The notes: generated by a model not told the origin, from the sequence alone. A stretch of 64,000 nucleotides of DNA from Paenibacillus xylanilyticus (GCF_009664365.1 NZ_CP044310.1:6015501-6079500); one strand, 5' to 3'. Positions 40,090 through 49,630 are shown, numbered from the stretch's first letter. Program-made: numbers and translations.

Positions 40090-42909
40090 TTAGCGAATCT
40101 CAAAATGGCTTATGCGTACACCCGCAGACAATATAATATAGATGTCCCTTTGGCCTGCTGCACCTTGAAGATCGGCTTTCACCGTAGACCATTGCTGTGC
40201 ACCACTTTGTGCGATGTCGACACGTCCTGCCAGTGTTCCGTCTGCTGCGTCCAGACGAACTTCCAGTGCTGCACCTGGTTGTTCTGACGATACACGTGCT
40301 TCAATGACTGCTGCTTGATCCCCTAGATCGGCATCTTTGAAAGCAATCCATCCGTGCTCCCCCGTCACGCGGACAGAAGTTCCACCTTCCTTGCTCTCAT
40401 CCAGATCCACACCAAAGTAAGCATCATAATTCTCAGCACGGGTCACCACGCTCAGATTACGGGCAGGGATTGTTTCGCCATCGACCGTCAGATCAGCAAC
40501 AAGCTGAATATCGGATGACGATTTGCCGACCATGATGGAATACGTTCCTGCTTCAACCACATAACGATCACGGGTGACATCCCAGATGGCCAGTTCCTGT
40601 ACTGGCAAGCTGAAGCTCACTTTTACGGTTGCGCCAGCTTCAACATGGAGACGACGGAATCCTTTTAACGTTTTGAGTGGACGTTTCACACGGGATTTGC
40701 CGGCGCGTACATACAACTGGACGACTTCATCACTGGCAATGGTTCCGGTGTTGGTTACGTCGACGGTTACTTTGACCGTTCCTTCGGGTCCCGCTTGGTC
40801 GGGATTCAACTCCAGGTTGCTGTATTTGAACGCAGCATACGTTAATCCATGTCCGAATGGATACAGTACATTGCCTTCAAAATACTGATACGTACGTCCG
40901 GATTGAATGATGTCATAGTCCTTGATATCCGTTAACTGATCTGCGGATTGCACCCACGTCATGTTCAAACGGCCTGCTGGTGCGTAATCTCCGTAGAGCA
41001 CGTCGGCGACAGCCGTACCCAGTTCCTGTCCTGCATGGGAAGTGTACAGTACAGCCGGGATGTTCTCTTGAACCCAATTGGATGTGAACGGGTAACTGCC
41101 CACAATAACCACAACGGTATTCGGATTGGCCGCATATACAGCTTCAACCAGACGTTGCTGGGATTCAGCCAGATCCAGGCTTGGACGGTCAATCTCTTCC
41201 TTCCCGTTCACAAGCGGATTGTTCCCGACAAATACAATGGCCGTTTCTGCTTCTTTCGCAGCGGCTACAGCTTCATCCAGCCCGTTCACAACGATGTCCT
41301 TCTTAAACGTCTCGGTTGCACCAAAAGACTTCAGCTCTTCTGACACGGCAAATGCGTCGTTTCCGCCATTTGGCGCGGTTACCGTTTTGCCATTCCATGT
41401 TGTCAGACCGACACTACCATCTTCCTGCGGAAGCAAGTGGAATACTTCCTTCACGAACCAGCCGTACACTTCATCTGCTGAAGCCGTTACCGTTTCTTCA
41501 TCCGTGGTCAGATATTTGCCATTGCTTTCTGCCTGCAGCGTGAGACTTCCGAAGCCCCAATCCGTCAGCGTGAACGTCTCTGCTTCTCCCGATGCAATAA
41601 GCGGTGACTTCTCGCCTTCAGCCAGTCCGATTGCTTTTCCATTCGCTACCGAAGTCAATGTAATTCGGTCATTTCCATCCTTGAACACAACCTTATCGCT
41701 GCCTACCTTGCCGCTGATTGCCTCAAGCGGAGATACGCTGTAAGGCATGGTGCCAGCATACCAGTCACGGTAAACAGTGCCGCCCAGCTGACCAATGACA
41801 GCCACTTTGCCTGATTTGGTTTTATTCAGCGGCAGGGTGCCTTTAGCGTTTTTGAGCAATACAACCTGTTCTCTTGCTGCTCTTAGCGACAGGGCCTTCG
41901 CCTTCTCTGTCATCATCGCTTCTTCGCCAATGGACGCATACGGATTGCCTTCAGCCGGATCGAACTCACCCAGACGGAAACGTACACGGAATGTATTGAA
42001 CAATGCCTGGTCGATATCTTCCATTGTTAGCGTTCCTTGTTCCAACCCTTCGCGAAGGGCTTGCTTGGACAGATCCGCATCATCGGTAATGCTGTCGATT
42101 CCCGCTTTGACGGACTCCACCGTGCCCGGTGTATGAGAATCATAGTACTTATGATCGTTCTTGATCCCCATCACATCACCTGCATCGCTGACGATGAAAC
42201 CATCCATGCCCCACTCGCCTTTGACAATTTCGTTCACAAAAGGATGAAGCAGTGCCGGCGTACCGTTAATGGAGTTATACGCGGTCATCATTGACTGCGC
42301 TCCGCCTTCCTTGAACGGTTTCTCGAATGCCTTCAGATAATATTCACGCATATTGCGTGGATCAATGCTCGATGAGCCGCTTCCGCGATCCACTTCATTA
42401 TTATTCGCAAGGAAGTGCTTGAGCGTTGCAACAGCCTTGTAATATTTCGGATGATCTCCCTGAATCCCCTTGACCAGTGCAGTGGTAAGTTCGGCAGTCA
42501 GTTCCGGATCTTCGCCATAAGCCTCTTCATTGCGGCCCCAACGCGGGTCACGTTCCATATCAACTGTAGGTGCCCACAGGGTAAGACCATTCACAGCCGG
42601 ATTGCGTTTGTAGAACACGCGCGCCTCGTCCCCGATGACAGAACCGATTTCTTTCATAAGTTCCGCATCCCATGTGCAAGCCAGTCCAACAGGCTGCGGG
42701 AAGGATGTAGCTTCACCAAGCCAGGCCAGGCCATGGGCGGCTTCTGTTCCGTGTTTATAAGCAGCAATACCCAGGCGTTCTACCGCTGGCTGGTATTGCA
42801 GCATGGATTCGATTTTTTCATCTTCCGTCAGACGGGATACCAGGTCCTTAACCCTTGCGTCCAGTTCGAGCGTTGTATCCTGAAATGGATATTTGGTTTG
42901 ATTCGTCAT
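40090..42909 (-). CDS. GH3 beta-glucosidase-like enzyme with insert and C-terminal CBM
   Basis: A 939-aa glycoside hydrolase family 3 protein. The barrel has LWAPTVDMERDPRWGRNEEAYGEDPE, KHF (164-166) and the nucleophile D242 in GFIVSDAGDVMG. The second alpha/beta domain is split at about 410-535 by a beta-rich insert that looks fascin/ricin-like (LTLQAESNGKYLTTDEE). A fibronectin-III-like domain follows at about 690-770 and a carbohydrate-binding-module-like domain (CBM6/35 type: AENYDAYFGVDLDE, WIAFKDADLG) at 800-939. There is no signal peptide, so it probably hydrolyses imported oligosaccharides, or substrate after lysis. The ATG follows AAAGGAG. Confidence 0.9.
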   Translation of the reverse strand: MTNQTKYPFQDTTLELDARVKDLVSRLTEDEKIESMLQYQPAVERLGIAAYKHGTEAAHGLAWLGEATSFPQPVGLACTWDAELMKEIGSVIGDEARVFYKRNPAVNGLTLWAPTVDMERDPRWGRNEEAYGEDPELTAELTTALVKGIQGDHPKYYKAVATLKHFLANNNEVDRGSGSSSIDPRNMREYYLKAFEKPFKEGGAQSMMTAYNSINGTPALLHPFVNEIVKGEWGMDGFIVSDAGDVMGIKNDHKYYDSHTPGTVESVKAGIDSITDDADLSKQALREGLEQGTLTMEDIDQALFNTFRVRFRLGEFDPAEGNPYASIGEEAMMTEKAKALSLRAAREQVVLLKNAKGTLPLNKTKSGKVAVIGQLGGTVYRDWYAGTMPYSVSPLEAISGKVGSDKVVFKDGNDRITLTSVANGKAIGLAEGEKSPLIASGEAETFTLTDWGFGSLTLQAESNGKYLTTDEETVTASADEVYGWFVKEVFHLLPQEDGSVGLTTWNGKTVTAPNGGNDAFAVSEELKSFGATETFKKDIVVNGLDEAVAAAKEAETAIVFVGNNPLVNGKEEIDRPSLDLAESQQRLVEAVYAANPNTVVVIVGSYPFTSNWVQENIPAVLYTSHAGQELGTAVADVLYGDYAPAGRLNMTWVQSADQLTDIKDYDIIQSGRTYQYFEGNVLYPFGHGLTYAAFKYSNLELNPDQAGPEGTVKVTVDVTNTGTIASDEVVQLYVRAGKSRVKRPLKTLKGFRRLHVEAGATVKVSFSLPVQELAIWDVTRDRYVVEAGTYSIMVGKSSSDIQLVADLTVDGETIPARNLSVVTRAENYDAYFGVDLDESKEGGTSVRVTGEHGWIAFKDADLGDQAAVIEARVSSEQPGAALEVRLDAADGTLAGRVDIAQSGAQQWSTVKADLQGAAGQRDIYIILSAGVRISHFEIR

Positions 42910-43295
42910 GGGTTGAAATCTCCTTTATACTTCATATCGTTTATCGGCTAATGATAGCGAATACATATAATGTAATGAACACGGTGCACTTTGATAAATC
43001 TACGACTCGTTTTATATAGGTAAAAACGTTGTTAAATCAACATTTAAACATCTGTATACATTACCCTGGTACATTTACTAAAACGGTTTCGATAACCCTA
43101 TCATAATGCATGTCAGGCAAAAATAACAGGGGTCCTCTTCAGGAAAATGTGAACAATGATTTGTAAAGTCTCAGCCACCTCGTTTTATTCTGACATAGTG
43201 TGGCAATCATGGTTAGGAGTACATCAACTTCGCGCTTGCATGGGATACGAACCATTTCATTTTTGACCTGAAGAAAGATCAAGGAGGACAACCGA
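42910..43295. other. divergent intergenic region (GH3 / FAD-Rieske genes)
   Basis: No ORF of note in these 386 bp. An AAACGGTTT dyad (43082-43090) and an AAAACGTTG segment (43023-43031) resemble half-sites of LacI-family operators, which would fit sugar control of the GH3 gene, but neither matches a catabolite-response consensus well. Confidence 0.4.
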
Positions 43296-44840
43296 ATGAG
43301 CAACAATCAACAGCCCCCGGCGGGCCTGCCCCCCATACCGGAATCGATCTGGAGGGCTACTCATGAATTTGACGCCTATCCGAAGCTTACTGAAGATATC
43401 AGTGCAGATGTAGCCATTATTGGTGCAGGGATTGCTGGCATCACAACAGCCTATCTGCTTGCCCAAAGTGGAATGCGTGTGGTGGTGCTGGAAGCCGGGA
43501 AAGTACTGGATGGTACAACCGGACATACAACAGCCAAGGTTTCTGCACAGCATGGGGTCATTTTCGATGAACTGCTTCACCACTTCGGACAGGAACAGGC
43601 GCGCATGTATTATGAAGGCAATGCGGAGGCCGCCAACTGGATGCGCAATCTCGTGAAAGAGAAACAGATCGATTGCCAGTGGGCAGAGGAAGATGCCTAC
43701 GTGTACATTCAATCCGAAGATAATCTGAAAAAGCTGGAGATTGAGCTCACCGCTTACGGCAAGCTGAACATTCCAGGTCAGTGGGTCGATCCGCTTCCGA
43801 TTCAAGTTCCATCGAGAGCAGGCATTAAGATGCCAGGTCAAGCTCGCTTTGACCCTCTCGCCTATTTACACCATTTGCTTGATTCTGCCGTTAAGCAGGG
43901 AGTTCAGATCTATGAGCATACGACAGTCACTGATGTGGAAGAAGATGCTTCACTTCATGTACGTACTTATGGTAATGGCCCATCCGTGACAGCAGAACAT
44001 GTGGTTGTAGCCTCCCACTTTCCGGTGTATGACCCTGGTTTTTATTTCACAAGGTTACACGCCGAGCGCTCTTATGCGGTTGCCGTAGAACCTCAAAAGC
44101 CTTATGCCGGCGGCATGTACATCTCGGATGATGAGCCAGCCCGTTCCCTTCGCAAGGTGCTCCATGAAGGGAAGGAGCTCATTCTCTTCGGCGGGGAAAA
44201 CCATAAAACCGGACAAGGAATCTGCACCTATGGTCATTATGAACGCCTCGAGCGGTTCGCAGAGGAAACGTACGGCATCCGCAGCATTCCATTCCGCTGG
44301 TCCGCCCAGGATCTGATATCCATTGATAAAGTGCCTTATATAGGACCGATTACCGGAAGGCATGAACGAGTTTATGTCGCTACCGGATTCGCCAAGTGGG
44401 GCATGACCACTGGTACGATGGCTGGACATATTCTGGCAGATCGTATCACCGGTCGTGACAATCCCCATGCCGCTGTCTTCGATCCAGCCAGATTCAAGAC
44501 CGATCCCGGTATGAAAAACTTTATCATCGAAAACGCGAATGTAGCGAAAGAGCTGATCTCCGGAAAAGTAGGCATCGTTCACAAGAACGTCAGCGAGATC
44601 GGCAATGACGAAGGTGCCGTTGTTCGTCATAACGGCAAACGTGCCGGTGCTTACAAGGACACCAGCGGCAAACTGTTTTTGGTCGATACAACCTGCACGC
44701 ATCTGGGTTGCGAAGTGGAATGGAATGAAGGGGAACGCTCGTGGGATTGCCCTTGCCACGGTTCCCGCTTCGATTTTGCCGGCAAAGTCATTGAAGGACC
44801 GGCTGTCAAAGATCTTAAAGTGCTTGAAGCCACAGAATAA
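43296..44840 (+). CDS. FAD-dependent oxidoreductase with C-terminal Rieske domain
   Basis: 514 aa. The N-terminal part is a DAO-family FAD fold (VAIIGAGIAGITTAYLLAQSGMRVVVLEAG; GTTGHTTAKVSAQHG). The C-terminal 100 residues are a Rieske 2Fe-2S domain with CTH (C467, H469) and CPCH (C485, H488). Such fusions are widespread in Bacillales, but the substrate is not established; an amine or similar donor oxidised by FAD with electrons passed to the Rieske centre is plausible. It has no signal peptide. The ATG at 43296 is preceded by AAGGAGGA, and a strong terminator follows. Confidence 0.9.
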   Translation: MSNNQQPPAGLPPIPESIWRATHEFDAYPKLTEDISADVAIIGAGIAGITTAYLLAQSGMRVVVLEAGKVLDGTTGHTTAKVSAQHGVIFDELLHHFGQEQARMYYEGNAEAANWMRNLVKEKQIDCQWAEEDAYVYIQSEDNLKKLEIELTAYGKLNIPGQWVDPLPIQVPSRAGIKMPGQARFDPLAYLHHLLDSAVKQGVQIYEHTTVTDVEEDASLHVRTYGNGPSVTAEHVVVASHFPVYDPGFYFTRLHAERSYAVAVEPQKPYAGGMYISDDEPARSLRKVLHEGKELILFGGENHKTGQGICTYGHYERLERFAEETYGIRSIPFRWSAQDLISIDKVPYIGPITGRHERVYVATGFAKWGMTTGTMAGHILADRITGRDNPHAAVFDPARFKTDPGMKNFIIENANVAKELISGKVGIVHKNVSEIGNDEGAVVRHNGKRAGAYKDTSGKLFLVDTTCTHLGCEVEWNEGERSWDCPCHGSRFDFAGKVIEGPAVKDLKVLEATE

Positions 44841-44863
44841 ACAGAGTAGATTCAGTTTCCAGA

Positions 44864-44910
44864 CCCGGGTAGGATTCCGTCTTCGGACGGAGGCATCCTA
44901 CCCGGGTTTT
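44864..44910 (+). terminator. strong terminator after the FAD-Rieske gene
   Basis: CCCGGGTAGGATTCCGTC, TTCG tetraloop, GACGGAGGCATCCTACCCGGG, then TTTT. The stem is about 18 bp with one small bulge. Confidence 0.9.
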
Positions 44911-45101
44911 ACGTATGCTGTTCTTATGGGAAGTCAATCGAAGTTTACACGAGCATCGGGTGTCTGTTCTTGAGCACAACCATGACACGGAACTATTTTT
45001 AAATCACTACCTTGCAATATACAGTACTGAATGCTATTATGATTTCACAACTACTGATCAATACACACTAGTGATTGAAGAAGGATTAAGGAGGAACCTG
45101 T

Positions 45102-45431
45102 GTGAACGTGAATATCCAGTTCAAAAAGGGAGTACTGGAGCTATGCGTCCTGGTGCTGATTAACCGCCAGGATCGGTATGGCTACGAACTGGCTCAGGCG
45201 GTTTCCAAACATATTGAAGTTGCCGAGGGTGCACTGTACCCCTTACTTCGCAGACTTGTTCAAGACGGGTACTGCACCACCTATTTGCAGGAATCAAGCG
45301 AGGGTCCGCCCCGTAAATATTACAAGCTGTCGGACACAGGTCGTGACTACATGCAGGCACTGACTACGGAATGGAATGAATTTGTGCGCAACGTCGCAAA
45401 TCTGATTGAGGAAGGAACCGATCATGAATAG
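45102..45431 (+). CDS. PadR family regulator
   Basis: A 109-aa PadR-type winged helix: FKKGVLELCVLVLINRQDRYGYELAQAV, EGALYPLLRRLVQDGYCTTYLQESSEGPPRKYYKLSDTGR. This short subfamily typically represses its own operon with a HAAS-domain membrane protein. It begins with GTG at 45102, preceded by AAGGAGGAA. The dyad CACTAGTG (45067-45074 region) in its leader could be part of the operator. Its stop overlaps the next gene. Confidence 0.92.
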   Translation: MNVNIQFKKGVLELCVLVLINRQDRYGYELAQAVSKHIEVAEGALYPLLRRLVQDGYCTTYLQESSEGPPRKYYKLSDTGRDYMQALTTEWNEFVRNVANLIEEGTDHE

Positions 45432-46017
45432 ACAACAATTTATGCAGGCCATGGAAATCCATCTGCGGCCGATGGAGCCTCAAGAACGGGCGGAGCTGCT
45501 CGCTGACTATGATCAGCACTTCGAGCTCGGGCTTCAGGAAGGAAGAACTGAAGAGGAGATCGCCCGCGAGTTAGGCCATCCGGAAGAGATTGCGCGGGAA
45601 GCACTCGGTGAGCGCTATGACGTGAACACGCCGGGTTCCGATCCCTTCTACGCTCCGACTTATGGTGAAATGCGGCCGCCAAAGAACAGCAACCGGGCTG
45701 CTCGCAACTTTTTTACAGGGATTGGCCTGATTTTTCTGAATTTGATTCTGGGCATTCCTCTGGGGTTAACCCTCTGGTCGCTATGGCTCGCCATTGCCAG
45801 TATGTCCTTGCTGGTATTGGCCCCGGTCGCAGCTGCGGTGGACTTCCTGTTCCTCAGTCCTTTTGATAAGGCAGAGCTGTTTGTAGCTATTGGTGCATTT
45901 GGTGTTGGGATTCTGTTCTTCTTGGCCGCACAGCGAGTTTTCAAGGGCTTCAAGGCCGTCACGCTGCAATACATTAGATGGAATAGTAAAACGATGAAAG
46001 GAGACGTTTCCGCATGA
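45424..46017 (+). CDS. HAAS/DUF1700-type membrane protein
   Basis: A 197-aa protein. The N-terminal HAAS signalling domain (MNRQQFMQAMEIHL, LADYDQHFELGLQEGRTEEEIARELGHPEEIAREAL) is followed by membrane helices at about 85-115, 120-145 and 155-175. HAAS domains are linked to PadR regulators and are thought to sense an envelope state. The ATG overlaps the PadR stop (ATGAATAG), and the 3' end overlaps the next gene by 4 nt, giving a tightly coupled three-gene operon. Confidence 0.9.
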   Translation: MNRQQFMQAMEIHLRPMEPQERAELLADYDQHFELGLQEGRTEEEIARELGHPEEIAREALGERYDVNTPGSDPFYAPTYGEMRPPKNSNRAARNFFTGIGLIFLNLILGIPLGLTLWSLWLAIASMSLLVLAPVAAAVDFLFLSPFDKAELFVAIGAFGVGILFFLAAQRVFKGFKAVTLQYIRWNSKTMKGDVSA

Positions 46018-46913
46018 GTACAAAAAAGTGGTTGGCTTTGGCTGTCATCTGTATCGGAATAGGTTTGCTCGGCACGTCCATATATGGAGTTCAGTTCGGA
46101 GATGATCGGGAAGCTTACTCCAAACGATGGGATTTCAAAAATGATGAGTTGCAAAATGTAATTATGGATGCCAATTTTAGCGCGGATATCGAATTCGTGG
46201 TCAGCCCGGATTCCAATGGTTATATTGAGGTAGACGGTAAATGGGACCCGGTTGTCATCCAAAGTTTCGAACAGGCCACGTTATCTGGCGGCACGTTCAA
46301 GCTGGCTCAGACAAAACGTGAGCGAATACAGTTTTTCACCCTGTATTGGAGTGATCGGGATTCCAAAATCACCGTAGCTCTGCCTGAAGGCCACCAATTA
46401 AATGAGGTTAAACTCGATTCGTCCTCAAGCGACTGGAAGTTGGCCGGTTTACATGCCAATCTGCTTGAGCTCAACAATACCTCGGGATCCATTCGGCTGG
46501 AAGATATATCGGCCCCGCGTATTGATCTGGATCTCACTTCAGGGGACATCAAGGCTTCCACTATCGATGGTGACATGACTGTAACGCAAACCTCCGGAAG
46601 CTTCACTGCAGATCAGTTAGATGGTAATGTGAACAGTGAAATAACATCAGGAGATGTAGAAATCACACAGTTAAACGGAGCAGCCAATATCCGCTTCACT
46701 TCGGGAAGTGTTCATATCGAACAGACCCATTCTGCAGCGGTGGATGTATCGGGACAATCAGGAGACGTCTTCATTCAAGCTGCACCCGATTTTGAAGGAG
46801 TCTACGACGCTCGTGCCACTTCCGGAGATGTAAATGTACCGGAATCTCTGATGAACAGCAAGGAAGTCATCAAGGCCCGTACCACCTCTGGCAGCATCCG
46901 TATCACCAAGTAG
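46014..46913 (+). CDS. DUF4097-type beta-solenoid protein
   Basis: 299 aa. One N-terminal membrane anchor (WLALAVICIGIGLLGTSIYGV) is followed by an extracellular repeat domain. From about residue 130 the pattern repeats every 18-20 residues with TSG motifs (NNTSGSIRLEDI, LTSGDIKASTI, QTSGSFTADQL, ITSGDVEITQL, FTSGSVHIEQ, ATSGDVNVPE, TTSGSIRITK), typical of the DUF4097 beta-helix. The function is unknown; together with the PadR and HAAS proteins it forms a common Firmicutes envelope-associated operon. Confidence 0.9.
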   Translation: MSTKKWLALAVICIGIGLLGTSIYGVQFGDDREAYSKRWDFKNDELQNVIMDANFSADIEFVVSPDSNGYIEVDGKWDPVVIQSFEQATLSGGTFKLAQTKRERIQFFTLYWSDRDSKITVALPEGHQLNEVKLDSSSSDWKLAGLHANLLELNNTSGSIRLEDISAPRIDLDLTSGDIKASTIDGDMTVTQTSGSFTADQLDGNVNSEITSGDVEITQLNGAANIRFTSGSVHIEQTHSAAVDVSGQSGDVFIQAAPDFEGVYDARATSGDVNVPESLMNSKEVIKARTTSGSIRITK

Positions 46914-46991
46914 TGATGAAGCAAATATGAGAACTGTGGGTAATATAGTATAATCAACTGCCATTCCAACTTATAAGGAGGAATTACCCAC

Positions 46992-47711
46992 ATGGAACTT
47001 AAAAATAAAACGGCTGTCATTACAGGAGCCGGTAAAGGTATTGGCCGCGCCATTGCCGAAGCACTTGCCAAGGAAGGTGTGCATCTCGGCTTGATTGCAC
47101 GTACGGCTTCCGATCTGGAGGCCCTTCAGCTAACGTTAAGCGAGGCATATGGCATTAAGGTCACAAGTGCTGTAGCTGACATTTCTGATCGTACACAGGC
47201 TGAAGCAGCAGTAGCAGCAATAGAAATGGAACTAGGCGCGGTTGACATTCTCATCAACAATGCAGGTATTGCCAGCTTCGGTACCTTGCTCGACATGGAG
47301 CCTGAAGAATGGGAGCGTATCCTGCATGTTAACGTTATGGGTACATACTATGTGACTCGTGCCGTCCTGCCGAGCATGATCAAGGAAAGCAGCGGCAGTA
47401 TAATCAACATTGCTTCCACAGCGGGTGAACGTGGATTTGCTACAGGATCAGCATACTGTGCATCCAAGTTCGCGCTGCTGGGGATGACCGAATCCCTGAT
47501 GCAGGAAGTGCGCAAATCCAACATTCGTGTAACGGCGTTAACCCCAAGCACAGTTAATACAGAGCTTGCTACCAATGCCGGATTGAAAATCGGAGACGAG
47601 GATCGCATGATGCAAGCGGAAGATGTAGCCGAGCTGGCTCTGGCGACACTTAAGCTCTCCGATCGTGTATTTGTCAAAGCTGCTGGAATCTGGACAACCA
47701 ATCCGCAGTAA
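46992..47711 (+). CDS. SDR, 3-ketoacyl-ACP reductase-like (FabG/YmfI type)
   Basis: A 239-aa classical SDR: TGAGKGIGRAIAEALAKEG, DILINNAGIASFG, catalytic INIASTAGERGFATGSAYCASKFALLG with Ser, Tyr and Lys, and a C-terminus typical of FabG-like enzymes. It is annotated only at family level; the fatty-acid role is not supported by neighbours. The ATG is preceded by AAGGAGGAAT. It is a separate transcript following the DUF4097 operon. Confidence 0.9.
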   Translation: MELKNKTAVITGAGKGIGRAIAEALAKEGVHLGLIARTASDLEALQLTLSEAYGIKVTSAVADISDRTQAEAAVAAIEMELGAVDILINNAGIASFGTLLDMEPEEWERILHVNVMGTYYVTRAVLPSMIKESSGSIINIASTAGERGFATGSAYCASKFALLGMTESLMQEVRKSNIRVTALTPSTVNTELATNAGLKIGDEDRMMQAEDVAELALATLKLSDRVFVKAAGIWTTNPQ

Positions 47712-47728
47712 ACAGCAGAAATGAATTT

Positions 47729-47765
47729 GGCCGCCCGGAAACCTCCTGGCGGTCTATTTTCATTT
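47729..47765 (+). terminator. probable terminator after the SDR gene
   Basis: GGCCGCC/GGCGGTC arms around a 12-nt loop, followed by TATTTTCATTTT. The loop is relatively long, so confidence is moderate. Confidence 0.5.
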
Positions 47766-47789
47766 TACCTAAGAGATGCTGCCGCGCCT

Positions 47790-48338
47790 CTATTTGTCCC
47801 ACAAACGGTCCAGATCCAGCTCTTTGGACACGGCGATTAACACAACTGCTGTCTCATCTCCAATGTTCGTTACCTCATGGGGAACGATGGCATTCCAGCT
47901 AAACGAATCCCCCACTTCCAATATCTCAACGTCCTCACACTGTGCTGCACGAATTCTGCCCTGGAGGACCAGGTGACTCTCTTCCCCTGCATGCTTGTTG
48001 ACCCCTGTGGAAACACCCGGTGGCAGTTCTACAATCGACATGCGCATGGCCCCTTTTGCCGTCAGATGCTGTACCTTGATCGAACCGCTGCCCGCAGTCG
48101 TTTCCTGCCGCTCATCCTTGCGCACCACATTCATCCGCTGTTCTGGTGTAAGCAGCAGGTAAGGCAGGGGAACCTCCAGATAATCCGCGATACTTTCAAG
48201 TGTAGCAATGGAAGGGGATGTCTTGTTATTTTCGACGTTGCTGATAAAGCCCTTTGACAACCCCGTCCCCTCGCACATTTGCATAATCGTAATCTGTTTT
48301 TGCTTCCTAATCGTACGAATGGCCAAACCGATATCCAT
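47790..48338 (-). CDS. XRE-type regulator with cupin domain
   Basis: A 182-aa regulator. The helix-turn-helix domain is at residues 5-62 (IRTIRKQKQITIMQMCEGTGLSKGFISNVENNKTSPSIATLESIADYL), and a cupin at about 105-175 (VELPPGVSTGVNKHAGEESHLVLQGRI, VGDSFSWNAIVPHEVTNIGDE). This architecture often controls small-molecule or polyamine metabolism by ligand binding in the cupin. It lies 32 bp after the VOC gene on the same strand. Confidence 0.9.
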   Translation of the reverse strand: MDIGLAIRTIRKQKQITIMQMCEGTGLSKGFISNVENNKTSPSIATLESIADYLEVPLPYLLLTPEQRMNVVRKDERQETTAGSGSIKVQHLTAKGAMRMSIVELPPGVSTGVNKHAGEESHLVLQGRIRAAQCEDVEILEVGDSFSWNAIVPHEVTNIGDETAVVLIAVSKELDLDRLWDK

Positions 48339-48370
48339 ACTGCTTCTCCTACCCTTCTCTTGCTAAATCT

Positions 48371-48742
48371 TCAGTCTGTCGCACGGGGAGACTCGTAATA
48401 AATGATCCGATTGCCAAACGGATCTGTCACGGTCATTTCCCTTAATCCCCAAGGCGTATCCGTAATTCCCGGCCTGGACTGTTTGTATTTTTTCTGATTA
48501 AGCCTGCCACAGAGTGCACCCAGATCCTTCATTTCTATTCGCAGCGCAGCTCCCGGCGTACAATCGCCGTGATGCTCGGACAGGTGAAGAACAATGGAAT
48601 CAAGCGATATCTGCATATATAAGGGCATCCCCTCTTCAAATCGATGCTCCCAATCTACGACAAACTCCAGGTAGTTGACGTAAAACTCTTTGGCCTTATC
48701 CTCATCAAATATTCTCAAAATAGGCACGATCCCTTGCAGCAT
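48371..48742 (-). CDS. glyoxalase/bleomycin-resistance (VOC) superfamily protein
   Basis: A 123-aa VOC protein: VPILRIFDEDKAKEFYVNYLEFVVDW, the metal-side strand DSIVLHLSEHHGD, and the C-terminal WGLREMTVTDPFGNRIIYYES. It matches the small glyoxalase-superfamily proteins that bind bleomycin-like or other ligands; activity is unknown. The ATG at 48742 lies about 11 nt after GAGG; an in-frame GTG at 48751 is possible but too close to the site. It is probably in an operon with the XRE-cupin gene. Confidence 0.85.
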   Translation of the reverse strand: MLQGIVPILRIFDEDKAKEFYVNYLEFVVDWEHRFEEGMPLYMQISLDSIVLHLSEHHGDCTPGAALRIEMKDLGALCGRLNQKKYKQSRPGITDTPWGLREMTVTDPFGNRIIYYESPRATD

Positions 48743-48955
48743 CCTGATCACATCCTCGGGATTAATATGAACATCACAATCAGCAGCGTTATTTTAGTAG
48801 TTAAGTTAGAGATTTTTAATACGTAACATATTTTCATAATACAAAAAAAATATTGACCCTACAATGGATTCGTGATAAATTTTGTTTATAAATAAGAATA
48901 TTTATTTCATATTGGTGAACTATTATTATATAACTTTCTTCAGGCGGTGATTTCA

Positions 48956-49630
48956 ATGAATACCTCATTTACTTATGAAGTTCGATTGCCTTCGAATTAC
49001 AATACAGATCAGCAATATCCCGTTATTTTCGCCCTCCATGGTATGGGTTCGGACGAGCAGGATATGCTTCGTCTAATGGAACCCCTGCAATCTGATTTTA
49101 TTATCGTAGCTGTTCGGGGACCCCTTGTTCAGGGCAGCGGTTATGCCTATTTTCAAATTAAAAGCATTGGTAATCCGGTTCGTGAGCTGTTTGACGCTTC
49201 GGTTCAGGGTTTGCAGCAGCTGATCGGAGATTTGTCCTCTGAATATGCCATTGACCCGACTCGACGTTATATTGCGGGATTCAGTCAGGGTGCCATTATG
49301 GCGATGACGCTCTCCTTGATCATGGGTGATGCAATCAAAGGAATCGTAGCCATGAGCGGATACATTCCGCAATTTGTAAAAGACGAATATCCAATAGACC
49401 CTGGAACTTCGTTATCCGTATTTATCTCCCATGGAGACCAGGATCACATGTTTCCCCTGCAGTTGGGTGAAGACAATGCGAATTATTTCCGTAAACATGC
49501 TCGCAGTGTAACTTACGTTCCTTATTCTGGTGGACATCACGTCACCGCAGAGCTTTATGATCAATTCCAATTATGGCTTCGCAGCGACGCTGAACTGGCT
49601 GCCAACCATACGAAAGGACTGAATGCATAA
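48956..49630 (+). CDS. phospholipase/carboxylesterase-type alpha/beta hydrolase
   Basis: A 224-aa serine hydrolase. The triad is visible: Ser in GFSQGAIMAM, Asp in ISHGDQDHMFP, His in YSGGHHVT; the oxyanion region is FALHGMGSDEQDM. It matches the short-chain carboxylesterase (YtpA/Est) group. The ATG at 48956 has AGGCGGTGA upstream; the GTG at 48947 is less likely. Its TAA overlaps the ATG of the next gene by one base, so the two form an operon. Confidence 0.9.
   Translation: MNTSFTYEVRLPSNYNTDQQYPVIFALHGMGSDEQDMLRLMEPLQSDFIIVAVRGPLVQGSGYAYFQIKSIGNPVRELFDASVQGLQQLIGDLSSEYAIDPTRRYIAGFSQGAIMAMTLSLIMGDAIKGIVAMSGYIPQFVKDEYPIDPGTSLSVFISHGDQDHMFPLQLGEDNANYFRKHARSVTYVPYSGGHHVTAELYDQFQLWLRSDAELAANHTKGLNA

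Noticed and set aside
43082..43090. Catabolite-response element before the GH3 gene
   Set aside because: The AAACGGTTT dyad does not match the cre consensus spacing.
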